Source of the DNA: Arthrobacter sp. MYb214
Lineage (GTDB): Bacteria > Actinomycetota > Actinomycetes > Actinomycetales > Micrococcaceae
Direction of reading: 5' to 3'
Assembly (NCBI RefSeq): GCF_002979865.1
Contig: NZ_PCPZ01000002.1
Location: forward strand, 558,001-622,000
Length of the DNA stretch: 64,000 nt
Below are positions 16,572 through 25,444 of this stretch, piece by piece. Both the position numbers and the translations under genes were made by a program. The stretch's first letter is position 1. Each line of letters opens with the position of its first letter. Below the pieces are notes generated by a model, which did not search any database, was not told the DNA's origin, and was given only the letters and a program-made list of their open reading frames with translations.

Positions 16572-17744
16572 CTAGAATTTGCTCTTCGTCTCGGGGGTGC
16601 TGTCAGCTCCGCTAAACACCCGGACGCCATATTCCAAAGGGCCAGAGGCCTTGCTGAAGCCAAGCCAAATTCCGAAGACGGCCGTCGTTGCACAGAGAAC
16701 CCACCAAATCACCATTGGGTCCAAGTGCTCTTTCAGCGCCGGCAGCAAGATAATGTGCCCTGCATACAGGGTCAGCGGGGCCCGGCCGGCGCCAGCCAGA
16801 ATCCGGCCGAGCGCACCCAGCCGACCAATAATCAGCTGGAGCAGGCCGATGATAGCGACAGCGCAGGCGGCGTTGTGCAGCGTGGAGAGCGAAGAATTGC
16901 TGTGACCGGTCGGCAGCCAAAGATAGGCTGGATTGTCCAGGAACGGATCCAGGTTGGCGCCCGGCAAACGCCCGGTGGTGATCATTGTGGGAACGAGGGA
17001 TAATTCCAGGCCCAGTTCACGGGCTATGAGCCCGGCATTGTGCATGCTCACCGAATGGCCCGCCCATTGGGTTGCCGCCGCGATAATCGAACCGCCCAAT
17101 GCAAGCAGGCTCGCAGTCCTCGTGCTGTGCAGGTTGCATCTTGCGATGGCTATTCCAAGAAGGCCGAAACCGAACCAGACCATCAATGGGTAGTATCCGG
17201 TGACCGTTAGATCCTTGAGGAGCAGTTGCGGGGTGAGAATGTCGCCGAAGCTCGGATTATGGTCCAGCGAGTCCGCAATCCAGTTGCTGGCCAGCGGTCG
17301 CCAAAGAACCGGCATAAGCAGCAGCCAAAGGGCCGAGACTACCCAAATGGTTGTTCTCGACAGCTTCAGCGCCAGTGGAAGCAATAGAAACAGTAGCCCA
17401 TAGTGGACAAGAATGACCGCGATGGCTTCATTTACTGACCCAATTGCCATTCCGAGCACGGCAATAATTAATGCTCTCAGCACAAGGACTGAGTAAACCT
17501 TAGGGTGGGAACAGCCCTTTCGAGCCAAGGATTTCGAGAGCAGGACCAGGGATAAACCCGCCAGCACCATGAACAGGACAGATGCTCGGCCGGAGGCGAA
17601 AGCCCCGGTAAATGTTGGGGAGTAGGCGGGTGCGCCGCTGGTTTCATAGAGCGCGAAAACGTGCGCGGCGAACATCCCGAGGATGGCGGCAAGCCGTGCC
17701 GCGTCCACGCCCAGCAACCGCTGGGAACTACCCAAATCGTTCAT
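16572..17744 (-). CDS. Multispanning membrane protein, heparan-glucosaminide acetyltransferase-like (DUF1624/DUF418 type)
   Basis: A 390-residue protein with about 10 hydrophobic segments. The N-terminal GVDAARLAAILGMFAAHVF and the C-terminal LAGAGRAPLTLYAGHIILLP match the acyltransferase-like HGSNAT/DUF418 group of membrane proteins. In bacteria these are mostly uncharacterised. The ATG at 17744 fits the family N-terminus. It is divergent from dapA with only 67 bp between the starts. Confidence 0.75.
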   Translation of the reverse strand: MNDLGSSQRLLGVDAARLAAILGMFAAHVFALYETSGAPAYSPTFTGAFASGRASVLFMVLAGLSLVLLSKSLARKGCSHPKVYSVLVLRALIIAVLGMAIGSVNEAIAVILVHYGLLFLLLPLALKLSRTTIWVVSALWLLLMPVLWRPLASNWIADSLDHNPSFGDILTPQLLLKDLTVTGYYPLMVWFGFGLLGIAIARCNLHSTRTASLLALGGSIIAAATQWAGHSVSMHNAGLIARELGLELSLVPTMITTGRLPGANLDPFLDNPAYLWLPTGHSNSSLSTLHNAACAVAIIGLLQLIIGRLGALGRILAGAGRAPLTLYAGHIILLPALKEHLDPMVIWWVLCATTAVFGIWLGFSKASGPLEYGVRVFSGADSTPETKSKF

Positions 17745-17811
17745 GGAATCATCGCACCACGAATTGCGCGGGGGATGCCATTGCAACATGCGCGAGTGTA
17801 GATTTAATGCC

Positions 17812-18723
17812 ATGGCTACAAGTGCAATTGATAATCAGGCATACCCGTTCGGTACCGTGCTGACCGCTATGGTCACGCCCTTCGATGAAGCGGGTGAAGT
17901 CGATTACGCGATGGCTGCCAAACTGGCAACGAAGCTGGTTGATGATGGCTGCGACGGACTGGTCGTCACCGGCACCACCGGCGAGACCTCGACCCTGACC
18001 GATGAAGAGAACATCGAGATGTTCCGTACCGTCGCCGAGGCGGTGGGGGACCGTGCCGCAGTGCTGGCCGGTTCCACTACCAACGACACCCGTCACTCCA
18101 TCAAGCTCTCGCTGGCTGCCAAGGAAGCGGGCGTAGACGGTGTGCTGTTGACCACCCCCTACTACAACAAGCCAAGCCAGGCCGGCATCATCGCCCACGT
18201 CAAGGCCATCGCCGAAGCCGTTGAGCTGCCCATCATGCTCTACGACATCCCGGGACGCACCGGCATCGCGCTGGCGCCCGAGACCATCATTGAACTGTCC
18301 AGGATTCCTCAGGTCATTGCCCTGAAGGACGCCAAGGCGGATTACCAGTCCACCACCACCGTGCTGGCCACAACCGATCTGCACGTGTACTCCGGCGACG
18401 ATGGGCTGACTTTGCCGCTGATGGCGGCAGGTGCTGTCGGCGTGGTTTCGGTCACCGCTCACGTTGCGGCCGCTAAGTACCGTACGCTTGTTAATGCAAT
18501 GCATGCAGGAGATCTGGCGACTGCACGCACCACACACTTTGAGCTGGACGCGATCCAGCGCGGCATCATGGGCCACATTCAGGGCGCCGTGGCCGCAAAA
18601 TATGGACTTCACTGGCAGGGTGTCCTGCCGAACACCGTCGTCCGACTGCCGCTGTTGGCACCGTCGGACGCAGAGCTCGATGCCATCCGCGCGGACCTAC
18701 GTGAAGGTGGATGGGATCTGTAA
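17812..18723 (+). CDS. dapA: 4-hydroxy-tetrahydrodipicolinate synthase
   Basis: A 303-residue TIM-barrel enzyme condensing pyruvate with aspartate semialdehyde. Motifs are VTGTTGETSTLT, TTPYYNKPSQAG (catalytic tyrosine) and VIALKDAKADYQ (Schiff-base lysine). The start ATG at 17812 has no Shine-Dalgarno, but TAGATT lies just upstream, so a leaderless transcript is likely. It precedes ribonuclease J by 19 bp and probably shares its transcript. Confidence 0.96.
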   Translation: MATSAIDNQAYPFGTVLTAMVTPFDEAGEVDYAMAAKLATKLVDDGCDGLVVTGTTGETSTLTDEENIEMFRTVAEAVGDRAAVLAGSTTNDTRHSIKLSLAAKEAGVDGVLLTTPYYNKPSQAGIIAHVKAIAEAVELPIMLYDIPGRTGIALAPETIIELSRIPQVIALKDAKADYQSTTTVLATTDLHVYSGDDGLTLPLMAAGAVGVVSVTAHVAAAKYRTLVNAMHAGDLATARTTHFELDAIQRGIMGHIQGAVAAKYGLHWQGVLPNTVVRLPLLAPSDAELDAIRADLREGGWDL

Positions 18724-18742
18724 CGAAAGGGACTAACCACAT

Positions 18743-20449
18743 ATGACTGAGAGTTCAGTAGGCAAGGCTGACGCTGCGCGTATGCAGACTCCGGCGAAGC
18801 TGAAGAAGGGAACAATGCGAATTGTTCCCCTCGGCGGCTTGGGCGAGGTCGGCCGAAACATGACCGTTTTCGAACTCAACGGGAAACTGTTGATCATCGA
18901 CTGCGGCGTGCTCTTCCCCGAGGAGCACCAGCCTGGCGTGGATCTGATCCTGCCAGACTTCTCCTACATCAAGGACCGCTTGGACGACGTGGTGGGCCTC
19001 GTGCTGACCCACGGCCACGAGGACCACATCGGTGCTGTTCCGTACCTGTTGCGCCTGCGCGAAGACATCCCTTTGTACGGGTCGAAGCTGACCCTGGCCT
19101 TCGTCGAAGCAAAGCTGGCAGAACACCGCATCAAGGCCAACACCAATATCGTGGTGGAGGGCGAGATCGCGCAGGTTGGCAACTTCGAATGCGAGTTCGT
19201 AGCTGTGAACCACTCGATCCCGGATGCCTTGGCAGTATTCCTGCGCACCGAAGCCGGTACCGTGCTGCACACCGGCGACTTCAAGATGGACCAGCTGCCA
19301 CTTGACGGCCGCATCACCGACCTGCGCCACTTCGCGCGCCTGGGCGAGGAAGGCGTGGACTTGTTCCTGCCGGACTCCACCAACGCCGAAGTTCCGGGCT
19401 TCACCGTTGCCGAACGCGAAATCGGCCCGGTACTCGAGGCCAAGTTCGCGCGCGCCCGCCGCCGCATCATCGTCGCTTCGTTCTCCTCGCACGTCCACCG
19501 CGTGCAGCAGGTTCTGGACGCCGCAGCGGTGCACGGCCGCAAGGTGGCCTTCATCGGCCGCTCGATGGTGCGCAATATGGGCATCGCCGAACGCTTGGGC
19601 TACCTCGAAGTGCCACAGGGTGTCCTGGTCGACCTGAAGCAGATCGATTCGCTGCCAGACCACAAGGTCGTGCTGATGTCCACCGGTTCGCAGGGCGAGC
19701 CGATGGCTGCACTGTCCCGCATGGCCAACGGCGAGCACAAGGTCCAGATCAACCCGGGCGACACCGTCATCCTGGCCTCCAGCCTGATCCCGGGCAATGA
19801 GAACTCGGTCTTCCGCGTGATCAACGGCCTGATGCGCTTGGGTGCCGAGGTCATCCACAAGGGCATGGCCAAGGTCCACGTTTCCGGTCACGCATCGGCT
19901 GGCGAATTGCTCTACTGCTACAACATCCTGCGCCCGAAGAACGTGCTTCCGGTGCACGGCGAAACCCGCCACCTGATTGCCAACGGCCGCCTGGCCGCGC
20001 AGGCCGGTGTCCCGGAGGACAACGTGCTGCTGGCAGACGACGGCTCGGTCATCGACATGAAGGACGGCGTAGCAAAGCTCGTTGGCCAGGTCGAATGCGG
20101 CTACGTCTACGTTGACGGTTCCAAGGTCGGCACCATAACCGATGATGACCTGAAGGACCGCGTCACCCTGGGTGAAGAAGGCTTCATCTCGGTCATCACC
20201 GTCATCAACCGCCAGAACGGCACGATCATCTCCGGCCCGGACATCCACGCACGTGGCGTAGCCGAAGAGGACTCGGTCTTCAACGAGATCAAGCCGAAGA
20301 TCGCAGCTGCGATTATGGAAGCGGTGGGCAACAACCCGAACCACTCCACGCACCAGCTGCAGCAGATCACGCGCCGCGTGATCGGCTCGTGGGTATCGCG
20401 CAAGCTGCGTCGCCGCCCAATGATCGTTCCTGTAGTGCTCGAAGCCTAG
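18743..20449 (+). CDS. rnj: Ribonuclease J
   Basis: A 568-residue metallo-beta-lactamase/beta-CASP ribonuclease. The zinc motif HGHEDH lies near residue 90, HTGDFKMDQ and the beta-CASP segments (SFSSHVHRVQQVLDAA, VSGHASAGE) follow, and the C-terminal domain is complete. It acts in mRNA and rRNA processing and decay as exo/endonuclease. The ATG is preceded by AAAGGGA. It follows dapA closely, as is common in actinobacteria. Confidence 0.95.
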   Translation: MTESSVGKADAARMQTPAKLKKGTMRIVPLGGLGEVGRNMTVFELNGKLLIIDCGVLFPEEHQPGVDLILPDFSYIKDRLDDVVGLVLTHGHEDHIGAVPYLLRLREDIPLYGSKLTLAFVEAKLAEHRIKANTNIVVEGEIAQVGNFECEFVAVNHSIPDALAVFLRTEAGTVLHTGDFKMDQLPLDGRITDLRHFARLGEEGVDLFLPDSTNAEVPGFTVAEREIGPVLEAKFARARRRIIVASFSSHVHRVQQVLDAAAVHGRKVAFIGRSMVRNMGIAERLGYLEVPQGVLVDLKQIDSLPDHKVVLMSTGSQGEPMAALSRMANGEHKVQINPGDTVILASSLIPGNENSVFRVINGLMRLGAEVIHKGMAKVHVSGHASAGELLYCYNILRPKNVLPVHGETRHLIANGRLAAQAGVPEDNVLLADDGSVIDMKDGVAKLVGQVECGYVYVDGSKVGTITDDDLKDRVTLGEEGFISVITVINRQNGTIISGPDIHARGVAEEDSVFNEIKPKIAAAIMEAVGNNPNHSTHQLQQITRRVIGSWVSRKLRRRPMIVPVVLEA

Positions 20450-20455
20450 GCTTCC

Positions 20456-20499
20456 AAAAATATTGCCTCGAACCAATTAAGGTTCGAGGCAATATTTTT
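20456..20499 (+). terminator. Intrinsic terminator of rnj
   Basis: A 19-bp perfect stem (AAAAATATTGCCTCGAACC) with loop AATTAA and a terminal T-run, 6 bases after the rnj stop. The symmetric A/T ends make it functional in both directions. Confidence 0.9.
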
Positions 20500-20539
20500 A
20501 TGGGAAATCAAGCGCAAGGCATGCACCACAGCTCAAGCG

Positions 20540-20830
20540 TCAGCCAAAGAAGCCCAGGTATGCAGGACTTGGCGAGTCATCGAGCTCGATTGACGGGGCG
20601 GGACTTTGCGGCAGGATTTGCCCTGTTTGCGCGTCTACTACGACGACCGAATCCCACTGGTCCATATCGATCTGCTCCAGCACCTCGCCGGTGCGGGCTT
20701 CCATGGACACTGAGCTGTCCCAATCACCGGATGGGGCGACGTCTTGCTGGCCAGCGAATGCCGGTGATGAGAGTGCCAGGGCGCCAACGATTAAGGTTGC
20801 CGTCGCGATGCCAATTGTGCGTATGCGCAA
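20540..20830 (-). CDS. Small secreted protein
   Basis: A 96-residue protein with a clear Sec signal peptide ending in SSPAFAG, leaving about 70 mature residues that are acidic and proline-rich at the end. The start is TTG, preceded by GGGAG. No domain is recognised. Convergent with rnj, sharing its terminator. Confidence 0.65.
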   Translation of the reverse strand: MRIRTIGIATATLIVGALALSSPAFAGQQDVAPSGDWDSSVSMEARTGEVLEQIDMDQWDSVVVVDAQTGQILPQSPAPSIELDDSPSPAYLGFFG

Positions 20831-21050
20831 GGTCTTCTCCCAATGCAGTAAAGATGATTTTCACTGACTCTACCGATGTTCCCGAAGGAAACCGGGAACC
20901 ACCACGCAGTATGAAACTGGCTATTTCCCGGCATCTGGTGCCGTCACAGCACTTTTAAGGCAGAATTGGGCTCAACGCCAGCTCAAGGAGACGGAATATG
21001 CCCGGGCATCACCCAATGGGTTGGATCGAAGCCGCTGTGGAGGAATGTGC

Positions 21051-21878
21051 ATGATTGAGTTCGATAATGTTTCCAAGCACTATCCGGATGGCACCGTTGC
21101 CGTCAAGGATTTCAGCCTGCAAATTCCGGCCCACCGCACCACTGTCTTCGTCGGTTCCTCAGGCTGCGGCAAGACAACATTGCTGCGGATGATCAACCGC
21201 ATGGTTGATCCGAGCAGCGGTACGCTCCGTATCGACGGCGAGGACATCGCCAGCAAGCCGGCGGTGGGCCTGCGCCGCAGCATCGGCTACGTGATGCAGA
21301 ACTCCGGCCTGCTGCCTCATTTCACTGTCGCACAGAACATTGCGACCGTGCCGCGGCTCATGGGTGAAACGAGCAAGGCATCACGAGCGCGTGCCTTGGA
21401 ACTGATGGGCACGGTTGGGCTTGCCGGCTCCATGGCCGACAGGTATCCGCATCAGCTCTCTGGAGGCCAGCAGCAACGCGTTGGCGTGGCACGCGGGCTG
21501 GCCGCCGATCCGAACATCCTGCTCATGGACGAGCCCTTCGGCGCCGTGGACCCTATCGTTCGCGCCGAGCTGCAAGAAGAATTGCTTCGTCTCCAAAGAG
21601 AACTCGATAAGACCATAGTCTTTGTCACCCACGATATTGATGAAGCCTTCCTCCTGGGGGACCAGGTGGTAATTCTGGCGGCGGGCGCACAGAAGCTCCA
21701 GGTCGGCAGCCCCAGCGAGATCATTGAAAATCCGGCCAATGATTTTGTCGCCTCCTTCATTGGCGCGCAGCGTGGGGCACGGGCGCTGAGCTTGAAGCAG
21801 ACGGAGCACGGAACCGTCCTGGTTGATGCGCAAGGCCGGACTCAAGGCAAGCTCGTCGAGGATGGGTCTGTCCAGTGA
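21051..21878 (+). CDS. Osmoprotectant-type ABC transporter ATP-binding protein (OpuCA-like)
   Basis: A 275-residue ATPase with Walker A GSSGCGKTT, Q-loop VMQNSGLLPHF, signature LSGGQQQRVG, Walker B ILLMDEPFGAVD and switch histidine in FVTHDIDEAF. The wording of these motifs is that of quaternary-amine importers. The ATG at 21051 follows GGAGGA. First gene of a four-gene operon with 4-bp start/stop overlaps. CBS domains seen in many OpuCA proteins are absent. Confidence 0.9.
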   Translation: MIEFDNVSKHYPDGTVAVKDFSLQIPAHRTTVFVGSSGCGKTTLLRMINRMVDPSSGTLRIDGEDIASKPAVGLRRSIGYVMQNSGLLPHFTVAQNIATVPRLMGETSKASRARALELMGTVGLAGSMADRYPHQLSGGQQQRVGVARGLAADPNILLMDEPFGAVDPIVRAELQEELLRLQRELDKTIVFVTHDIDEAFLLGDQVVILAAGAQKLQVGSPSEIIENPANDFVASFIGAQRGARALSLKQTEHGTVLVDAQGRTQGKLVEDGSVQ

Positions 21879-22561
21879 ACTGGGTCCTGGAAAATCTCGG
21901 ACTCATTGGTTCGCTATCGCTGGAGCACCTGCGCCAGTCCCTGATAGCAATCATTCTCGGATTCGTTCTGTCGATTCCGCTGGGTTGGGTGGCCTGGCGC
22001 TACAAACTGGTGCGCGGACCGGTCGTGAGCATCACCGGATTGCTCTACACGATCCCTTCGCTGGCTCTGCTGATGATCCTGCCCGTACTCACCGGGATGA
22101 GCGCGATCAGCGAAGCCAATCTCATTCTCGCCTTGGCGATCTACGCGATAGCGATCATGGTGCGCAGCGTGGTCGATGGGCTGAACTCGGTGGACCCGGC
22201 GACCAGGTCGGCCGCAACTGCCATGGGCTACGGATCGGCACGCCGCTTCTTCGCTGTCGACCTTCCCTTGGCCGGTCCCGTAGTTCTGGCTGGATTGCGA
22301 GTGACAGCGGTCAGCACCATCTCGCTGGCAACGGTCGGCATCCTGGTCGGGGTAACCAACTTGGGCTACCTGTTCACCAACGGTCTGCAGCGTCGCATCA
22401 TTGAAGAAGTCCTGGCGGGGATCATCGCGGTGGCAGCGATCGCGTTGCTCGTTGACCTGTTGTTGCTCCTGGCCGGCCGTTGGCTGATGCCTTGGGCTGC
22501 AACGAGCACCAGGCAAAAACGAACTGCAGCGCAGCCGTCCACGCAGAAGGTGTCCTCATGA
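21875..22561 (+). CDS. Osmoprotectant-type ABC transporter permease (OpuCB-like)
   Basis: A 228-residue permease with about six hydrophobic segments and the coupling region RSAATAMGYGSARRFFAVDLPLA. It starts with GTG overlapping the ATPase stop. Together with the next gene it forms a heterodimeric channel, typical of the OpuC/ProW group. Confidence 0.88.
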   Translation: MNWVLENLGLIGSLSLEHLRQSLIAIILGFVLSIPLGWVAWRYKLVRGPVVSITGLLYTIPSLALLMILPVLTGMSAISEANLILALAIYAIAIMVRSVVDGLNSVDPATRSAATAMGYGSARRFFAVDLPLAGPVVLAGLRVTAVSTISLATVGILVGVTNLGYLFTNGLQRRIIEEVLAGIIAVAAIALLVDLLLLLAGRWLMPWAATSTRQKRTAAQPSTQKVSS

Positions 22562-23289
22562 ATCTGATTTCCGATGCGCTGGCGTGGATCTTCGCTCCCG
22601 AGCAGTGGCAGGGCGATGGGGGACTGGCTAGCTTGCTGGGGCAGCACTTGCTGTTCACGGTGGTTGCTGTGCTGATTGCTAGCGCGATTGCCATCCCTGC
22701 GGGGTGGGCCATTGGGCATACGGGGCGAGGAAGGGAATTGGCCGTCGGGCTGGCCGGCGTTGCGCGTGCGGTGCCATCCTTCGGACTGCTGATTCTGCTG
22801 GTGCTGCTTCTGGGGGTACTGCACAAGCCAGAAGCGGCCATGCTGACCTTCGTCGTGCTGGCAATTCCATCATTGCTGGCCGGAGCTTATACCGGCTTCG
22901 AAGCAATTGACCGCAAGACCATCGATGCTGCCCGGGCCATGGGGATGACCGAATGGCAGATCCTCGTCAAAGTCGAGATCCCGCTGGGACTTGCGCTGCT
23001 CGTAGGCGGGATCCGCTCCGCAGTGCTTCAAGTGGTCGCCACCGTTACTGTTGCCGCCTACGTGAATCTCGGCGGCCTGGGATTGCCCATCATCACCGGT
23101 CTGAACCTGCGGCGCTTCGACATGGTCCTGGGCGGCGCCTTGATGGTTGCCGCGCTGGCCTTGGTGCTGGATTTGGCATTTGCCATCGCCCAGAAAGCGG
23201 CAGTACCCCGCGGGCTGGGCGTGCCCTCAAAGAAGAAGACTTTCCAAGATACCGATGACTCAATCACCCGCGAAAGGGAAATGTCATGA
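22558..23289 (+). CDS. Osmoprotectant-type ABC transporter permease (OpuCD-like)
   Basis: A 243-residue second permease; the EAA-like loop is DAARAMGMTEWQILVKVEIPLG. The ATG overlaps the previous stop (ATGA), and its own stop overlaps the next start in the same way, so all four genes are translationally coupled. Confidence 0.88.
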   Translation: MNLISDALAWIFAPEQWQGDGGLASLLGQHLLFTVVAVLIASAIAIPAGWAIGHTGRGRELAVGLAGVARAVPSFGLLILLVLLLGVLHKPEAAMLTFVVLAIPSLLAGAYTGFEAIDRKTIDAARAMGMTEWQILVKVEIPLGLALLVGGIRSAVLQVVATVTVAAYVNLGGLGLPIITGLNLRRFDMVLGGALMVAALALVLDLAFAIAQKAAVPRGLGVPSKKKTFQDTDDSITREREMS

Positions 23290-24188
23290 AAATCAAGCAG
23301 ATTTTGTCCACGAGTGCTCTCGTGCTGGCCGGAAGCCTCGCACTTGCTGGATGCTCCGGTGCGGATCCGTTGGCCACCGAAAGCGATGCTGCCCAGGAGG
23401 GGGGAGAATCGATCGTTGTCGGTTCGCAGGCCTACTATTCCAATGAAATCGTTGCTGAGATCTATGCCCAGGCGCTTGAAGGAGCCGGCATGGAAGTGGA
23501 ACGGAAATTCAGCATCGGGCAGCGCGATGCCTACATGCCCCAGCTGGAAGACGGCAGCATTGATGTCTTCCCTGAATACACCGGCAACCTGCTGCAGTTC
23601 TACAAGGAAGACACCGAAGCACGCTCTGCCGATGAGGTGTACAGCGAGCTGAAGGAATCCTTGCCGGAATCATTGGCCGTGCTCGAAGCCGCGCCAGCAT
23701 CGGATCAGGACTCCTACACGGTGACCAAGGAATTCGCTGAAGCCAATAAGGTCGCGAGCATCGAGGATCTGGCCGGCATTTCCGAACCCTTGACCGTGGG
23801 CGGCCCACCTGAATTGGCCCAACGCCCCTATGGACCCCAGGGCTTGGAGAGCGTCTATGGCGTTAAGGCCGAATTCTCGGCAACTGGCGACACGACCGTT
23901 GAAGACCTTGCCGCCGGCACGGTGAATGTCGCCAACGTCTTTACCGCCGATCCGCGGATCCAGACGGAGGACTTGGTAGTTCTTGAGGACCCGAAGTCGC
24001 TATTCCTGGCATCGAATGTGGTGCCATTGGTGGCCGCTGATCAATCCGGGAAATTGGCAGAAGTCCTGAACCCGGTCAGCGAAAAACTGACAGCGCAGGT
24101 TCTGGTGGACCTCAACGTGCAGAGCACCGTGGACAAGAAGTCTGCCGCCGACATCGCTTCGGCATGGCTGACTTCCGAGGGGCTGTAG
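23286..24188 (+). CDS. Substrate-binding lipoprotein of the OpuC-type importer
   Basis: A 300-residue lipoprotein with signal peptide and lipobox SLALAGC. The mature domain has the type II (OpuAC-like) features: VVGSQAYYSNEIVAEIYAQ, DVFPEYTGNLLQF and VFTADPRI. Members bind glycine betaine, choline, carnitine or, in some bacteria, ergothioneine; the ligand cannot be decided here. It is the last gene of the importer operon. Confidence 0.9.
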   Translation: MKIKQILSTSALVLAGSLALAGCSGADPLATESDAAQEGGESIVVGSQAYYSNEIVAEIYAQALEGAGMEVERKFSIGQRDAYMPQLEDGSIDVFPEYTGNLLQFYKEDTEARSADEVYSELKESLPESLAVLEAAPASDQDSYTVTKEFAEANKVASIEDLAGISEPLTVGGPPELAQRPYGPQGLESVYGVKAEFSATGDTTVEDLAAGTVNVANVFTADPRIQTEDLVVLEDPKSLFLASNVVPLVAADQSGKLAEVLNPVSEKLTAQVLVDLNVQSTVDKKSAADIASAWLTSEGL

Positions 24189-24221
24189 CCCGGCAAGCCA
24201 GCATAAGAACATAGCTTCACC

Positions 24222-24261
24222 GCAGTCGCACCGCCCACGCAATGACGGGCAGTGCGGCTGC
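24222..24261 (+). terminator. Terminator of the OpuC-type operon
   Basis: GCAGTCGCAC pairs with GTGCGGCTGC around an inner GCCC/GGGC stem, followed by TTTT, 33 bases after the stop codon. Confidence 0.7.
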
Positions 24262-24320
24262 TTTTCCTTGTCCGGAAACGGCAGTGGCTTGGCTGAGGGG
24301 AATTCCGTTGCTTGCTCGTT

Positions 24321-24350
24321 TTGACAATTGATAATGATTCTCATTAGTGT
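24321..24350 (+). promoter_or_regulatory. Promoter with Zur/Fur-type operator before the metallophore operon
   Basis: A TTGACA -35 box at 24321 and TAGTGT -10 box at 24345 are separated by 18 bp. The spacer holds the palindrome TAATGATTCTCATTA (24332-24346), very like the Fur/Zur operator core. Actinobacterial iron control usually uses DtxR/IdeR sites of different sequence, so the zinc regulator Zur is the more likely binder. A repressor here would block RNA polymerase directly. This is pattern reading, not a scored search. Confidence 0.65.
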
Positions 24351-24424
24351 TTAGCTCTGTTGGCAGAGGAGCTCGCCGGAAATCGGCGGCCGAGGCCTGC
24401 CCGCCATGAATGGAGCACTAATAG

Positions 24425-25444
24425 ATGAAAAAACTCAATCCTTGGAAGTTGGCCGTGCCGGTTGCCATCCTGGTCCTGGCCACCGGATGCAGCGCGCCAG
24501 CCGGATCTGCCAGCGGTGCACCGCAGGGCACCGGCGCCAAGAGCATTTCCCTGGACAGCTGCGGAAGGCAGGTCGTCTTCGACAAGGCGCCGGACAGCGT
24601 TCTTGCAGTTGGCTCGGAAGCCCCGGCCCTGCTGTCTGCCGCTGGAGCGGGAGACAAGCTCACGCACTACGCAGGCAGCTGGCAGGTGCCTTTCGACGAA
24701 GAAACCATGGCGGCAGTGCGCAACGCGGAGCGGATTACCGAGGACTCGCATGATGTCTCCTACGAAATGATCCTGGACTCGGGAGCAGACGTGGTGATCG
24801 GCACCGATATCGCTGCTGGAATCGATCTCGACTCGTTGGCTGAACGCCTGGAAAGCGCCGGAGTGAAGATGCTGACCGTCAGCGGATATTGCGCCGGATT
24901 CGAGGACCGATCCACCGGCGGGCTGAGCGGCTTCGACCAGATCTACAAGGATGTCCAGTCCTACGGCCAGCTCTTCGGCACCGAGCAGGCGGCCGAGGAC
25001 TCCGTGCAGCAGATGCGAGCACGCGTCGAGCAAGCCGCGCGCAGCGTCAAGCAGGAAAGCCAGCAGCGCGGGATGCCGCTGTACGTGCCCACCGCAGGCA
25101 CCTTGGGATCCTACGGCCATGAATCGCTGGTTGCCGAGCAGATGGAACTGCTTGGCCTTCAGAACGTCTTCAACGACGTGCCCAAGCGCTACTTCGAGCC
25201 CTCCACCGAAGAACTCGTGAACAGCGGCGCCGACAAGGTCTTCGCCATGTACCTGCCGACAGGCTCCTCGAACTTGGAAACCGACCAGCAGGTCATCGAG
25301 GCGCTGCGCGACCGCCCCGAATTGGCCGGATTGCCCGCCATCGAGCAGGACAGCGCCATCGTGCCGCTGAACTACTACTATTCCTCGCCCGGTCCGCTGG
25401 CAGTGGACGGGGTCGAGCTGATCGCCGACCGGCTGGCCCGTTGA
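24425..25444 (+). CDS. Metallophore-binding lipoprotein (siderophore-type ABC substrate-binding protein)
   Basis: A 339-residue lipoprotein with lipobox VLATGC and the class III periplasmic-binding fold (FecB/BtuF type), seen in SLDSCGRQVVFDKAPDSVLA, the long central helix and YYYSSPGPLAVDGVELIADRLA. It is the first gene downstream of the Zur-like promoter and overlaps the racemase gene. In this operon it should capture the metal-loaded opine outside the cell. This replaces the nickel/peptide-type receptor CntA of Staphylococcus aureus. Confidence 0.88.
   Translation: MKKLNPWKLAVPVAILVLATGCSAPAGSASGAPQGTGAKSISLDSCGRQVVFDKAPDSVLAVGSEAPALLSAAGAGDKLTHYAGSWQVPFDEETMAAVRNAERITEDSHDVSYEMILDSGADVVIGTDIAAGIDLDSLAERLESAGVKMLTVSGYCAGFEDRSTGGLSGFDQIYKDVQSYGQLFGTEQAAEDSVQQMRARVEQAARSVKQESQQRGMPLYVPTAGTLGSYGHESLVAEQMELLGLQNVFNDVPKRYFEPSTEELVNSGADKVFAMYLPTGSSNLETDQQVIEALRDRPELAGLPAIEQDSAIVPLNYYYSSPGPLAVDGVELIADRLAR

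Noticed and set aside
18755-20476. 573-codon reverse-strand frame opposite ribonuclease J
   Set aside because: It is antisense to a well-conserved ribonuclease J with intact catalytic motifs.
24330-24348. Interpretation of the operator as an iron (DtxR/IdeR) box
   Set aside because: DtxR/IdeR sites have a TTAGGTTAG-type sequence; this palindrome is Fur/Zur-like, and zinc control suits an opine metallophore better.
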